A DNA stretch of 64,000 nucleotides from Siphonodentalium dalli (Eukaryota > Mollusca > Scaphopoda > Gadilida > Siphonodentaliidae): positions 220,753,148-220,817,147 of the forward strand of contig CP136061.1 of NCBI GenBank assembly GCA_032622095.1, in the 5' to 3' direction. The first letter of the stretch is position 1. Every line of letters begins with the position of its first letter. Of the stretch, positions 11,930 through 22,708 are shown piece by piece. The notes beneath the pieces are model-generated. The model saw only the letters and a program-made list of their open reading frames with translations. It was not told the origin of the DNA and did no database searches. Made by a program: the position numbers and the translations under genes.

Positions 11930-12174
11930 TTTTATACCATGATCACACACTCTACTATACTATTACTATTAGTGATGCATGTCATCAAACAACATTGTGA
12001 TGCCCTATAATATAATATAAATATTTAATAGCCCCCCCCCCCCCTTCACACTGAAAAAACATTTTCCACTGTTGCACACCATGTATTGTATTGTATAATT
12101 ATGTATTATCTTCTCATAATATCATGTAACATGATTTACTTGAGAAATAAACATTTGAACTTGAACTTGAACGG
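11930..12174 (+). mobile_element. Probable LINE 3' tail
   Basis: The segment ends in GAGAAATAAACATTTGAACT followed by TTGAACTTGAA repeats, the kind of 3' end common on Jockey/CR1-group LINEs. A poly-C tract lies at about 12033-12045. No coding remnant is visible upstream, so it is a short 5'-truncated copy. Confidence 0.45.
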
Positions 12175-12990
12175 TCATTGTGGAAAAAACAGTTGTTAAT
12201 CGCCACTGCAGATATAATGGCACATTGTAGGTATAAACGTTTCCCATACGTTTTGAGCGGCAAAGTGATATACCTACTGTATAGGGACCACACTGGTCTT
12301 CTTGACCTCTTGACACCTCAACACAGTGAGGTTGTTCTGTCTATTTATAGCGATTACATGTTGATGGACATGACCGGCATAAATATATTTCCAAGTTGAG
12401 TCGACACGTTAATAAACAAATCGTTAGTTATACTTTCATAAATATGTGATATTATGGAACTTCTGTGAGATAAAGAGAGAACAAAAATCAATAACTTTTT
12501 TTCTCACTTTCACAATTCCCACAGGTTTCATATCCCTTCGCCAGGTAACAGTACTTATGTACTGAGTTGCCATGGGACCCACGGAGGGTTGAAGTGTTGA
12601 CAAATTTCTCCGATGTTTTATGTTCTAACTTTCTAATATTATTCGTATAGGTAAGATCATGGTATAAACAAAATACACACGTAGTGTTTCTGAACACCGA
12701 AAATGCACCAGGCACTCTTGAGATTGATGATTTACCACAATCTCTAACAAATCGTGAAATCTGGACTCTCAGACTCTCTGGACTGGTCAGAAGCTCTCAG
12801 ACCACATGTATTTTGAGTAGGCGGTCAAAATGATATAGGGAAATTTATCGCTTATTGCGTGCGTGTCGTTCCTTGTTGCGGTATATATATAGTGGGAGAG
12901 GGCGTGTTTCACATTGGGTTAATATATGCCATACATTTTGGGAATCTCTTGATGGTATTCCAAGCTTACACACTCACTACAAATTACGTT
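12175..12990. other. Intergenic, nothing recognised
   Basis: No gene, RNA or clear element can be supported here. Confidence 0.4.
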
Positions 12991-12991
12991 G

Positions 12992-13054
12992 ACCACATCA
13001 CGGGACGCACATATATATATCAATGATATATATGCGGCTCTCGTGATGTGGTGA
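12992..13054. repeat. About 60-bp imperfect palindrome
   Basis: ACCACATCACG and CGTGATGTGGT form the outer stem; CGCA-ATATATAT and ATATATAT-GCG form the inner stem, with a short loop near 13024. It could extrude as a cruciform or be a minimal hairpin element. No flanking duplication was identified. Confidence 0.75.
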
Positions 13055-13671
13055 TGGGTCCAGCATACAAATCAAGCGGCCACATTGTGAAGCCGGGAGG
13101 TCTCGCGAGAGTTGCCAATAAAATAAGGAATGGATTTAAACCCGTCATATCGGGACAGGAGTGACCCGTGCGGCACAGAACTGGGAGGATATACGCTTAT
13201 CACGATTACCGATCACAATATAAGGACGTATCTATATCTCCTATCGTCACAAAAATGTCAGCGCCAGCAATAAAAAGCTGCCGACTTACGATGACATTTA
13301 TCTCCCTTAATGCGTAGGCCTCATCGAATTCATCAATATCATGGCTGTACCCACTGTACTGAGAAAATATTTGTGTTCCTCTGCTATTAAGGAGATAATC
13401 GTTCGCAATGACGAAGCATTTATAGTTATCAGATGAGCGTTATAAAGGTGTGTGCTCTTTAGCATGAACGTTTCGGGGATATAAAATATAATTCTAATGT
13501 CTAAGCCGAAAAGATAAGTCAACATAATCTTATATCACTAGAAATAATAATTTGTGTTTCAAACAGACATCACTCATTATATATAGAACCAGCAGATTAG
13601 CCCGCCACTGGCGGGATTGGTCCCATGGCTTTGGTCGATCCATTAATTTTTGTTTTTCAAGGTAACCCCGT

Positions 13672-13925
13672 ACAGGCACGCCGACAGCATGCTATCATTT
13701 GCGGGTACCCGTTTCAAGGTCAAGGTCATGTTGGGTGGACAAAATAACCCGACAAAAATATTCCCCGTCCCGAGTTGACCATACATAACAATTTTCACGT
13801 CTCGGTCACCGCTGACGACCGAGATATCGCCCAAGGTCATTTGTGGGTACCCGTTTCAAGGTCAAGGTCACCTCATGCGGACAAATTGACCGACGAAAAT
13901 CTCACCCGTCCCTTGGAAGCCCTAA
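13672..13925. repeat. Two-copy repeat containing TCAAGGTCAAGGTCA
   Basis: GGGTACCCGTTTCAAGGTCA begins at about 13703 and again at about 13844, period about 141 bp, with similar following sequence (GGACAAA, GACGAAAA or GACAAAAA, then CCCGTCCC). Each unit carries two tandem AGGTCA half-sites. The reverse motif GACCTTGACC recurs in the 57.3-58.8 kb repeats, so this is an inverted relative of that family. Confidence 0.7.
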
Positions 13926-14594
13926 GTACGAAATTTCGTCTCGATATCCCCAGTTTCCATTGAGTCGTATTTATACTCGTGTATAGAAACGCTCTTTAAC
14001 AAGGACACCGCCGAAACGAACGCTCTTTATCATTAACCTCATTATAACCCATAAATTCCAAGGACGGTGGACGGCGAAGGGTGAAGGAGTGCTCGGACAT
14101 TCTCAGAAGCGGTGCGATGACACTTCCCGTGGCTTTTTACCCTTAGATAGCAAGTTTGGGCTCAATCGGTCGAGCCGTTTTCATTAAGGCGACATGGCTG
14201 TTTGAGCTTAAAATACATCTAATAATATTAGCTTTTATTGCGTTCCGGGTATTAAAATATATATAATAAATGTGTTACAAATACATAAAATACCTTTATG
14301 CGAACATGTCATATATATCACAGAAAGACGTATTAAAGTCATAAAAATTCTAACTTCAAAGAAAAAAATCGGGTCCCGATTGTTCTATATATAGCACACA
14401 TTTTAGCATGAAGGTCGTCGACGACAGCCGATTATGTCCGGTCGTCTCCATCAATTTTCGTGAGACGCATGTAGATGAAATGCGGTTACCCACGGAAGAG
14501 TGGAATGGGAAACAAAAATTGAGGCATTTTCAGGCATTTTCATCATAAAAACAAGAAATAAATTGTATGTGTGACAGAACGAGAGAGATGTACG
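13926..14594. other. Intergenic, traces of the same repeat family
   Basis: AACGCTCTTTA and GTCGAGCCGTTTT motifs (about 13990-14180) also occur in the 57-59 kb repeats. No gene is seen. Confidence 0.35.
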
Positions 14595-15597
14595 GGAGTC
14601 GCGCCGAAAGTTGGCAGCTATAGTACCCGGAATCGCCGGTCGGTCACCCATCTATGCAAGGACTGACCGGACTCGGCGTTGTTTAATTTCGTTGATCACA
14701 CAAATCGTCTGGCCACTGTATGGAATAGACGAGTATATACGGTTTTGGTTGAGGCGGTTCTGGTGTACAGTTGTAGACATACAATTAACCCTGACTATAT
14801 ATAGATACACATAAAAAACGCCAAATTATTCATTCTGTCCGTGACCTTTGCATGGTATGGAATGGGCGCTACAGACGTATAAGGTGTAATGGGTGTTATA
14901 ATCATCACTAGGACAATCGATATTCTTAGAAAAGGTATGTCTACGTGTATATGTAGCTCTTTTGAATTAATATTTTACAATCGACAAGAACAAAAATATG
15001 CTATTAAATAACTTTTTGGCATTAGATGTGGATATTCATCGCATAATCTTTAACGGTTTCAGAGATTAATCCTAGCAGCACGTTATATATAGACTATTCT
15101 ACTCTCGTAAAACATGTTTAATATTTTTCAAAGCAGCGTTTTAACGCACTGGCTATGATAAATTGGTGTATAAGGCGGCAAGTGGTGTACGATTATATCC
15201 GTTTTCACAGTTTATTTTGCGTATGGTTTGTTTGGTGATCCTACAAAGTCAAATAATCATAAAGTATAATATGAAAATAAATTACGTTGAAATTATCATA
15301 ATAGCCAGGTTTTGCCACACGTATAAATGTAACTTGTAACGTGTGCTATCATTTCCAACGACAGTCACCTGGCTCACGTGACCATTCCACTAAAACGTAC
15401 ACGCTCAACCCGATTAGAAGTTTTGTGTCAAAAGTGTAGCATTACGAAACTTGTGGGAAAGAGGAATAATTCAGTATATAAATAACGAATGAGCGATCAA
15501 CGCTATGTTGGCATGCATTGTTTTGAATAAAACCAATTAACCATGTCGGCGACGGTCGCACTGTGCAAAGCTTAATTGTCTGGATCATCGGATTATA
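14595..15597. repeat. Long direct repeat, copy 1, left of the LINE pair
   Basis: This 1003-bp segment matches 24782-25787 with only about half a dozen differences (two 2-bp indels and a few substitutions). It ends GGATCATCGGATTAT, after which the tail of a minus-strand LINE starts. Copy 2 begins right where the other LINE ends. It is non-coding apart from a 5S-like stretch near its left edge. The match to the element boundaries makes it look like an extremely long target-site duplication. Confidence 0.85.
14605..14697 (-). rRNA. 5S rRNA-like pseudogene or 5S-derived SINE head
   Basis: The minus strand reads GATCAACGAAATTAAACAAC, then GCCGAGTCCGGTCAGTCCTTG, then GATGGGTGACCG and TTCCGGGTACTATAG. 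This follows the internal promoter region and 3' two thirds of eukaryotic 5S rRNA (A box AAGTTAAGCAACG, intermediate element, C box GATGGGTGACCG), with a 4-bp insertion before the C box. The 5' third is not recognisable. It is not a functional 5S gene; a 5S-derived SINE or a pseudogene fits. A second copy is at about 24792-24886. Confidence 0.65.
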
Positions 15598-15726
15598 TAT
15601 ATATATATATTCTTTATTTCCTCCATTCATGGAGATATTTAGAGAATGCATACAATTAATATAAATTATAAGAACATAAACAGGTAACAAAAGTCAACAT
15701 ATTTACAGTCATCATCTAAGTGGTGA

Positions 15727-15935
15727 ACATGAGAATTACATACATGATTTCCATTTGCAACAACCATACACATAGAAGCATTCATACTAACAGACACACA
15801 TCTATAACATTGGAGAATTACATGCATGACTTCCATTTATAACAAACAAACTCCCAGAAGCATTCATACTAACAGACACACACAAAACATTGGCGAATTA
15901 CATGCATGAAGTATTCATACTAACAGACACACATT
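15727..15935. repeat. Three-copy tandem repeat in LINE A 3' UTR
   Basis: GAATTACAT-CATGA and AAGCATTCATACTAACAGAC recur three times with spacings of about 60-85 bp; the third unit is shortened. Confidence 0.7.
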
Positions 15936-16345
15936 CGTTATATGTATAGACAGAGACAGACGACCAGAATGGCAATGTAGCGTTATCGTGTAATGGAATG
16001 AACATATGGTCAAATATCTAATTGGCTCTCCACGACAGGCTAAATGTGATGTGTTATTATACGGTTATATAGATCTTTATATATAAAGAACTGGGACCAG
16101 AGAAATAGCATACTCCGAGACGACCAAGCCGGAGTTGGACCCAAATCGGGGATCTCTCTCTCTGGAAGACCCACAAACGCCAATGCCTTTGTGCAGTCTT
16201 ACCGACTCGGAGCCGACCATTTCCCCAGCACCACTCAAGTATATATATTTACTCATTTGTCGTGTCTTCGGATTCTATGGATTCTATGAGTTATGTATAG
16301 CATTATGTCATTACTAGCGTATACTATAAATTGTTTAACTACAAT

Positions 16346-18437
16346 TCAAACAGAGAGGCAATGATATTCTTCCCATAGTTTACAAGTGCAATTAATTATG
16401 AAATTTGCAAAGTCGTTGATATCTTCGACATAAGAGGCAATTTCTTCAAATTTTGCCGTCAAGAAGAATAATAATTTATCTTCATCTGAAAGAGAATCAA
16501 AGCGTATGTAAATTTGAACTCCAAATCTACACAAAACAGAAAATTCTATTTCGTCACGGATACACGTTAATGAGGAACACTGGACTATTGCATGCCGCAT
16601 GTAGTCGGAGTACGCGCGAGAGCAATTTGAACAAATACCTGTATCACACGGAACGCAGGAGAATTGTATAATTTGTGCCATTTTGTAATAAGACAATTTA
16701 TTTTCTGGAAACAGGCGGCACAATTTCCACAGATGCGAGACTTCGAACGTGGTCTGAATCTTCGAGAATCGAATTAAGGAGTTATCAGCATGAATTCTCT
16801 CGGACCAGGCCGCGCTCTCAGTCTCATTAATGAGAGCTTTAGTTAATTGTTTCCATTTCTCTTTAGAAGGAAATACTGATTCCTTCAAATACAGACGCAA
16901 GTAGTCTACCAGTTTGTATTTATTCATTGTTACCATGATATCGGAGGAGAAATTTTTACAAGAAGTAGTTGGAGCAAGTGCGTGTTGATAAAGACGGAAA
17001 ATGAAAATTTCCTTGGCCGTTTTAATTTGTTCCAGATTACACATTGAACTAAGGAACGATAGTTTTCGTTTATCTATATAGCTCATAATATGGTGAACTC
17101 CTATGAGCCCATGGACGATAACTGTTCTAGCACGCGTAGGTAAACCCTGAACCTGTTTCAGACAAAATCTATGGCATTTTTCAAGAGCTTCCTCATGTTT
17201 ATGTGCCAGGTTCCATAGTAATTCTGCGCCAAATAGCGACTTTGAGAGGACAATAGATTCGTATATTGTCTTACAGCTCAGTGGCGTTATCCCACCGGCG
17301 TAAAGGCCAGCATTAGATAACATGAGATAGGTGCCCCTGATTTTGCGACAAATTGTATCTACAAATGCACCATTTAAATCATACTTATTTAAAGGAATAC
17401 CAAGATGGGTAACTTCTTCCACTTCCGGTATTACAGATGGTCCAATATGCCATCTACGGTCAGTTTTGTTTGCACGCGCCTTAGATTCATTGAATACAAT
17501 AACGGAACATTTTGATGGGTTGTACATATAGCGCCACACCGTGCTGTAACGGTAGCAGATGTCGCAAACCTTACGTAACCCAGTCATAGTAAGTGAAAGT
17601 AATAACATATCGTCAGCTAGCGTTGGGCTGGAACAATCTATACCATATAAGTTTAGACCATTTCTTGAGTTCCTCAGCTGTAGTATGAGGTCGTTCACAT
17701 AGATCATATAGTATGAAGGGGATAATATTCCCCCCTGCCTTGCTCCTTGACACACTGTGAACCAACGGGATGATGTACCGTTATACCTAACTGAACATTG
17801 GACATCAGATATCAGGCTATGTATAAGAGAAAACGAGAGGCCTTGAATGCCGCGATCATATAGTTTGTACAACAACCCGTTGATCCACACCGTGTCAAAG
17901 GCCTTCATTGCGTCCAGGAAACATGCGTACATTTTGTGACCAACATCTTTAGCATAATCAATACATTCTAGTGTCATGTACGACACCATATTTGAGCTCA
18001 AACATTTTTGGAACCCGTGCTGCAATGGGTCAACTTCTAGAGTACGGGGAGAGAATTTCTCGATTCGGTTCAGAAGCACACGTTCAGTAATTTTGTATAG
18101 GGCAGGCATCAATGTAATTGCTCTATAGTTATTAAAGTCATCTTTGCTTTTGGAACCGCCTTTGTGTAGAGTTATAATTATTCCTTTCTTTGCATTTTTT
18201 GGAACTTTACCATATTTAAATATTCCGGATAAGCAGGTTGATAAAATATTTGTGAGTAAGTCGCTGCCGTATATAATATGCTCGTATGCTACGTTATCCC
18301 ACCCTACAGCTTTATTTAAGCTTAGAGACTTATACACAGATTTGAGTTCTTGACATGTAACTGGGAAGAGAATGAGTTTATCAATAGAAGAAGGTGCCTT
18401 TTCTTGTATTATGTCATTTACAAAACTATTTACTGAG
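16346..18437 (-). pseudogene. LINE A ORF2: reverse transcriptase, 5'-truncated
   Basis: The frame is open from the truncation point (about 18437) to the stop near 16346, nearly 700 codons, with no endonuclease domain left. RT blocks are visible: NKAVGWDNVAYEHI, YRAITLMPALYKITERVLL, the motif A region CFLDAMKAFDTVW, GARQGGILSP, and the catalytic box as SPTLADDMLLLS, where Leu replaces the usual Tyr/Phe of YADD. The C-terminus holds C-x2-C-x8-H-x4-C (CSNC...H...C). It is related to but clearly different from LINE B's ORF2 (a different family). The absence of stops suggests recent insertion. The first residues before VYKSLSLNKAVGW are coding too, so the true fragment starts at the LINE boundary. 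Confidence 0.85.
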
Positions 18438-18596
18438 GTATAATTATTATTATATCTTTATTTCCTCCAGTATATGAAGATTTATAAATCATGTAACAAA
18501 TAATCGATATGTACAGAAATATGAATCAATAAAGCTGAATCATAGTAATTGATGTCAATATCCGACACTGGATATATCTACATATATGTACACATG

Positions 18597-18875
18597 GTGA
18601 ATATGATGAGGTTGGTGGTGATGGCGATGGAGGTGAGTTTGATGATAAATGATGCTGATGATGTGTGTGTTATCAGCGATGGCGATGTTGTTAATGGTAG
18701 TGATGATGGCGATGAGGATTATTATTATGATTATGATGATAGCGATGGTGTGACAATGCTGACACCGAAGGTGGTTTCCATTTCGTTGATTATGATGCTG
18801 ATAATGACGATATAAATGATGATGACGGTGATGATGACGGTGATGATGATGATGATGATGATGATAGTAATAATA
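18597..18875. repeat. GAT/GGT-rich microsatellite in LINE B 3' UTR
   Basis: Runs of GATGATGATGGTGATG-type trinucleotides with interruptions. The 88-codon open frame across it (poly-Asp) is a by-product of the repeat. Confidence 0.8.
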
Positions 18876-19047
18876 ATGAAGCGGGTAGCGTATTCACATA
18901 ATCATTTCAAATGATATTCAGTCGATGGCACTCTTTGCACGCACTGTCATATATATCGCCGTGCCAATGCTCATTCGATTCATTATTTATTATTTGATAC
19001 ACGCCATGGTCATATTGGTGATATATCTGCGTTAGTCGCGAAAACAA

Positions 19048-22000
19048 TCACGGTGGTTCAAAGTTAGTTAAAGGCTCGCCTAGTGGTGTGTTAGCAAGAT
19101 TAATGCCGATTTCTAACTGTGTTAGAATGTGTTTTCGTTGAGCTATAAAACTGTATGTTTGCCACAACTGTTCAGTGACAGTGACAATAAAGTTTATAAA
19201 CGAGTCAGTACAGTCAATTGCTTCTACCAAGCTATCGTGGACTTGGGATAAGTGTAAAGATATCATATCGTCAGGAGACAGTTCTTCGACAGAGATATAT
19301 AACTGCAATCCGTATTGGTCAATTAATGCATAGAACATGTCATTGCGTATGTTAACCAGGGCGTTGCACTCAATAAGGATGTGCATAATTTTGTCGGTGT
19401 ATGACTTTCCACATAGCGGGCAAATTCCTGCTTCGAGGGACGCCGATGATTCAATAACCCGAGCTACTGTGAAATATGCGGATTTGTTTTCGGGAAATTT
19501 CCGACATAAACGCCACAAGTTAGACATGTGAAGGGATTCCTGGATTCTGCAGAAGCGACTGAAAGAAGGATCAGTCATAACATTTGATTTCCATGAAGTT
19601 TCATTTACGGCGTGTACCTCTGCCCTAGTGCGTTTTTTCCATGCCAATTTTGGAATAGAGATCCAGGATTTGACATAGTCCACGAAAACATCATTCATGT
19701 TATATTTTTCAAATAAAGAGCACAGTTCACTTATAAAAGAGTAATCCTGGGACTGATTGGCTCTAAATTCGTGGAGTCGTCTAACAAAAATCTGCTTACA
19801 TGCTTTCGATTGAGGGGCGCGACATAGTCCACCGAATAAGGAGAGTTTCCTCATAGCGATTGTCGAATCCAAGGGGAAACTCCCTACTAGACCAAGTACA
19901 ATGTCAGTTCTGCATCTCATGGAAAGACCTTGTATGCGCTTAAGACAAAAGCGATGTATTCTTTCTAGTTTGGTCGCATTTGAACATGTGGTGTTACATA
20001 AAAATTCTGATCCATACAGGCCCCGAGAAAGAACAATCGATTGATACATAGTCATGCAACTTTGTGGGGTTATCCCACCGGCGTACAGGCCAGCATTGCT
20101 AAGCATGAGGTACGTTGAGCGAATTTTCGTGCATATCGACTCGGTAAGTTCGTTTTGGAAATTTGTTTTATGTAATGTAATACCAAGATGGGTAATGGTA
20201 TCAGTCTCTGTGATCAAACCACTATTAATGAGCCAAGAGCGGTTGGTTGATGTCTTTGCTGTTTTCTCATCAAAGACAATAACCTTACATTTTTGTTCAT
20301 TATATAGGAATCTCCACCTGCTACTGTATGCACTGCATATGTCACATAGGCGTTGAAGACCGTATGCAGTAAAAGATAACAGTGTCATATCGTCGGCTTG
20401 TGTTGGGGATGCGAGGTTTATTCCAAGAAGTTTAAGACCAAAGTTAGACAGCTGTAGCTCGCGTAACACCTCGTCGATGTAAATTGCGTAAAATATCGGC
20501 GATAAGGTACTCCCCTGCCTTGCTCCTTGCTTAATGGTGATATCTCTAGAGTTCCGGCCCTCGTGTCGAACAGAGCATGTTACCCCTGTTAGAAAGTTGT
20601 GACAAAGTTTCCAGGTTTTCCCAGTGAAACCGCGCTCGAAAAGTTTGAATAGTAGACCATTAGTCCAAACAGTGTCGAACGCTTTGTGAACGTCCAGGAA
20701 ACATGCGAATAATCGAGATTTTTGTTCTAAAGCATATGATAGACCTTCTTGGACTATGTAAGATGACATCAGGAAACTAATGTTCTTTTGAAACCCATGT
20801 TGCAGTGGATGTGTTACGATCAAATGTGGACAATTTCGTTCAATGCGAGCAAGAAAAACTTTCTCCAGGAGCTTGTATAATACTGGCAGTAGCGTTATTG
20901 CCCTATAACTGTCGAACTTTGTCTTTTGTTTGTCACCTCCTTTATATAGGGAAGTTATCACACCAATTTTTGCATGGGTTGGTATATATGACAAGTTGAG
21001 CATGGATGATAGAAGCTTGGCAATGTGCTTATGTAAGTGCGTACCGCCATACAAAATGTGTTCATAGCAGATGGAATCATGACCCGCAGCTTTCCCCATA
21101 TTGACAGTTTTCATAACGTTCATAAGTTCTACATCAGTGACGGGGTAGGTTAAGATTTTGTCATATGTCCCGGTGTTTGAATTACTGAGGAGATCGGTCA
21201 CCTTGCTATTGACTTCTAAAAAGTGTGATTCGTCAAAGTTAACTGATTTCAAAGGTGAGTATAAGTTCTCATAATAATCGGCCCATGCATCTGAGATTTC
21301 AATCGGAGTTCGAAGCATGGAACCGTTTACTTCAAATATACTATTACACGCACCTTTCCTACTTGCTCGCACTGCGTTAAATTTTTTGAAAAATAACTCT
21401 TGATCAACTTCGGCGGCGCGGTCTATTTCCTCGTTCTGAGCGGACATGAACTGCGAGTTACATTTACGCATTTCTTTTCTGAACATACGTTTCGAGGCTT
21501 TGTAGTTTGCATACGTTTCGAATGTATCGCCTCTGGGGCGTCCGTCTGACAGCCATATTCTTCGAAAATGGCGCATTTCACGGTGTAGATTGTTCAACGT
21601 GGGGTTCCAAATTGGTTTCAAATATGGCTTGAAGGATTTCTTTGGAATGGCTATATTTGAAGCGCTTTGTATAGCTGAAACTGTTCTATCATAGCACATT
21701 GCCAAATCCGTCTCATCATATATATGACATTCTGGTAACAATGACATTACATTTAATCTATAACATGATAATAATTCCTGATCGGCGATAAATTTTTTCC
21801 AATTCCAACAAGCAGATTGTGTTGTGTTCGTGCAATCGCGTACATTGCCATACGAGATATTCATGAGTATAGGTCTGTGATTCGAAACATTGGAGGCATC
21901 ATCATCGAGCACAGCAATACGTTTGGTTCTGACCAGGTCATCTTTATGTATGATGATGTGATCGATGGTGGTGCCACCTGTTCCGTCTACAGCCACGTAT

Positions 22001-22581
22001 GTGAATTGTTGACCATCACACTTTTCGGAGCTATTTGCAGAAACATAATTTTGTGCTTTGAGCATTAATTGGAAACTGCGATTTCTGGCATCGGTCTTCC
22101 GTAGGTTTCCATTGAAGTCACCTAGAACAACAACGTTGCCAAGTGGAGAATATAAGGTTATCAGGTCTGAGACTTTCTGTATATACTCTCTGTAAAATTC
22201 AACAGAATAATTTGTGGATGGGAGATACACTTGGAAAACGTATAAGAAGTTGCACCGAGAAAGTTGCATTTGAATGCCACATATACGATCGTCATTGTAG
22301 TCTATAGCGGAGACTATTGTATCATACCGTTTGTGCCAAAATAAACAAACACCGCCTTTGTATCGTCCTCTTTGTAGAGGAAGGCGCTGGGAGGCATCGC
22401 ACACCGCGTGATATGAGTAACGTCGATGAATAGACTCTAAGAATTGAACGTTATGACTATGGAGCCAGTGCTCACTTACTCCGAAGATATCTATAGCTTC
22501 ATCGCGAAGTAACCGACTGAGGTATGCACTGCTACCAAAAATACCTGTAGCATTCCAATTGCCGATACATATGTTATCCAT
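19048..22581 (-). CDS. LINE B ORF2: AP endonuclease and reverse transcriptase
   Basis: 1177 residues, complete. Endonuclease domain about 1-240: N8-W9-N10, E37 in SEHWL, GDFN 154-157, TIDHI 205-209 and SNHRPI 233-238, the catalytic set of APE-type LINE endonucleases. The enzyme nicks target DNA and the RT then primes on the nick. RT domain about 480-860: GKAAGHDS, YRAITLLPVLYKLLEKVFL, FLDVHKAFD (D630), GARQGSTLSP, and the catalytic ADD at 729-731 in the form TQADDM, with Gln instead of Tyr/Phe. The C-terminus has a C-x2-C-x8-H-x4-C finger at 1054-1072. ATG at 22581 lies 127 bp after ORF1. No stop or frameshift was seen. Confidence 0.92.
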   Translation of the reverse strand: MDNICIGNWNATGIFGSSAYLSRLLRDEAIDIFGVSEHWLHSHNVQFLESIHRRYSYHAVCDASQRLPLQRGRYKGGVCLFWHKRYDTIVSAIDYNDDRICGIQMQLSRCNFLYVFQVYLPSTNYSVEFYREYIQKVSDLITLYSPLGNVVVLGDFNGNLRKTDARNRSFQLMLKAQNYVSANSSEKCDGQQFTYVAVDGTGGTTIDHIIIHKDDLVRTKRIAVLDDDASNVSNHRPILMNISYGNVRDCTNTTQSACWNWKKFIADQELLSCYRLNVMSLLPECHIYDETDLAMCYDRTVSAIQSASNIAIPKKSFKPYLKPIWNPTLNNLHREMRHFRRIWLSDGRPRGDTFETYANYKASKRMFRKEMRKCNSQFMSAQNEEIDRAAEVDQELFFKKFNAVRASRKGACNSIFEVNGSMLRTPIEISDAWADYYENLYSPLKSVNFDESHFLEVNSKVTDLLSNSNTGTYDKILTYPVTDVELMNVMKTVNMGKAAGHDSICYEHILYGGTHLHKHIAKLLSSMLNLSYIPTHAKIGVITSLYKGGDKQKTKFDSYRAITLLPVLYKLLEKVFLARIERNCPHLIVTHPLQHGFQKNISFLMSSYIVQEGLSYALEQKSRLFACFLDVHKAFDTVWTNGLLFKLFERGFTGKTWKLCHNFLTGVTCSVRHEGRNSRDITIKQGARQGSTLSPIFYAIYIDEVLRELQLSNFGLKLLGINLASPTQADDMTLLSFTAYGLQRLCDICSAYSSRWRFLYNEQKCKVIVFDEKTAKTSTNRSWLINSGLITETDTITHLGITLHKTNFQNELTESICTKIRSTYLMLSNAGLYAGGITPQSCMTMYQSIVLSRGLYGSEFLCNTTCSNATKLERIHRFCLKRIQGLSMRCRTDIVLGLVGSFPLDSTIAMRKLSLFGGLCRAPQSKACKQIFVRRLHEFRANQSQDYSFISELCSLFEKYNMNDVFVDYVKSWISIPKLAWKKRTRAEVHAVNETSWKSNVMTDPSFSRFCRIQESLHMSNLWRLCRKFPENKSAYFTVARVIESSASLEAGICPLCGKSYTDKIMHILIECNALVNIRNDMFYALIDQYGLQLYISVEELSPDDMISLHLSQVHDSLVEAIDCTDSFINFIVTVTEQLWQTYSFIAQRKHILTQLEIGINLANTPLGEPLTNFEPP

Positions 22582-22708
22582 AACTGGAATAATGCACGAA
22601 GAAATACAAGTGTTTGAATTGCGAGATAACCTAACAGATGAGTTACACTAGTTGTCAGGAGAATATAATCAACAAGTTTGTTTAATGAGTCGATATCTTC
22701 TAATACAG

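Noticed and set aside
14605-14697. Functional 5S rRNA gene
   Set aside because: The 5' third is unrecognisable, there is an insertion before the C box, and no terminator T-run sits at the expected end.
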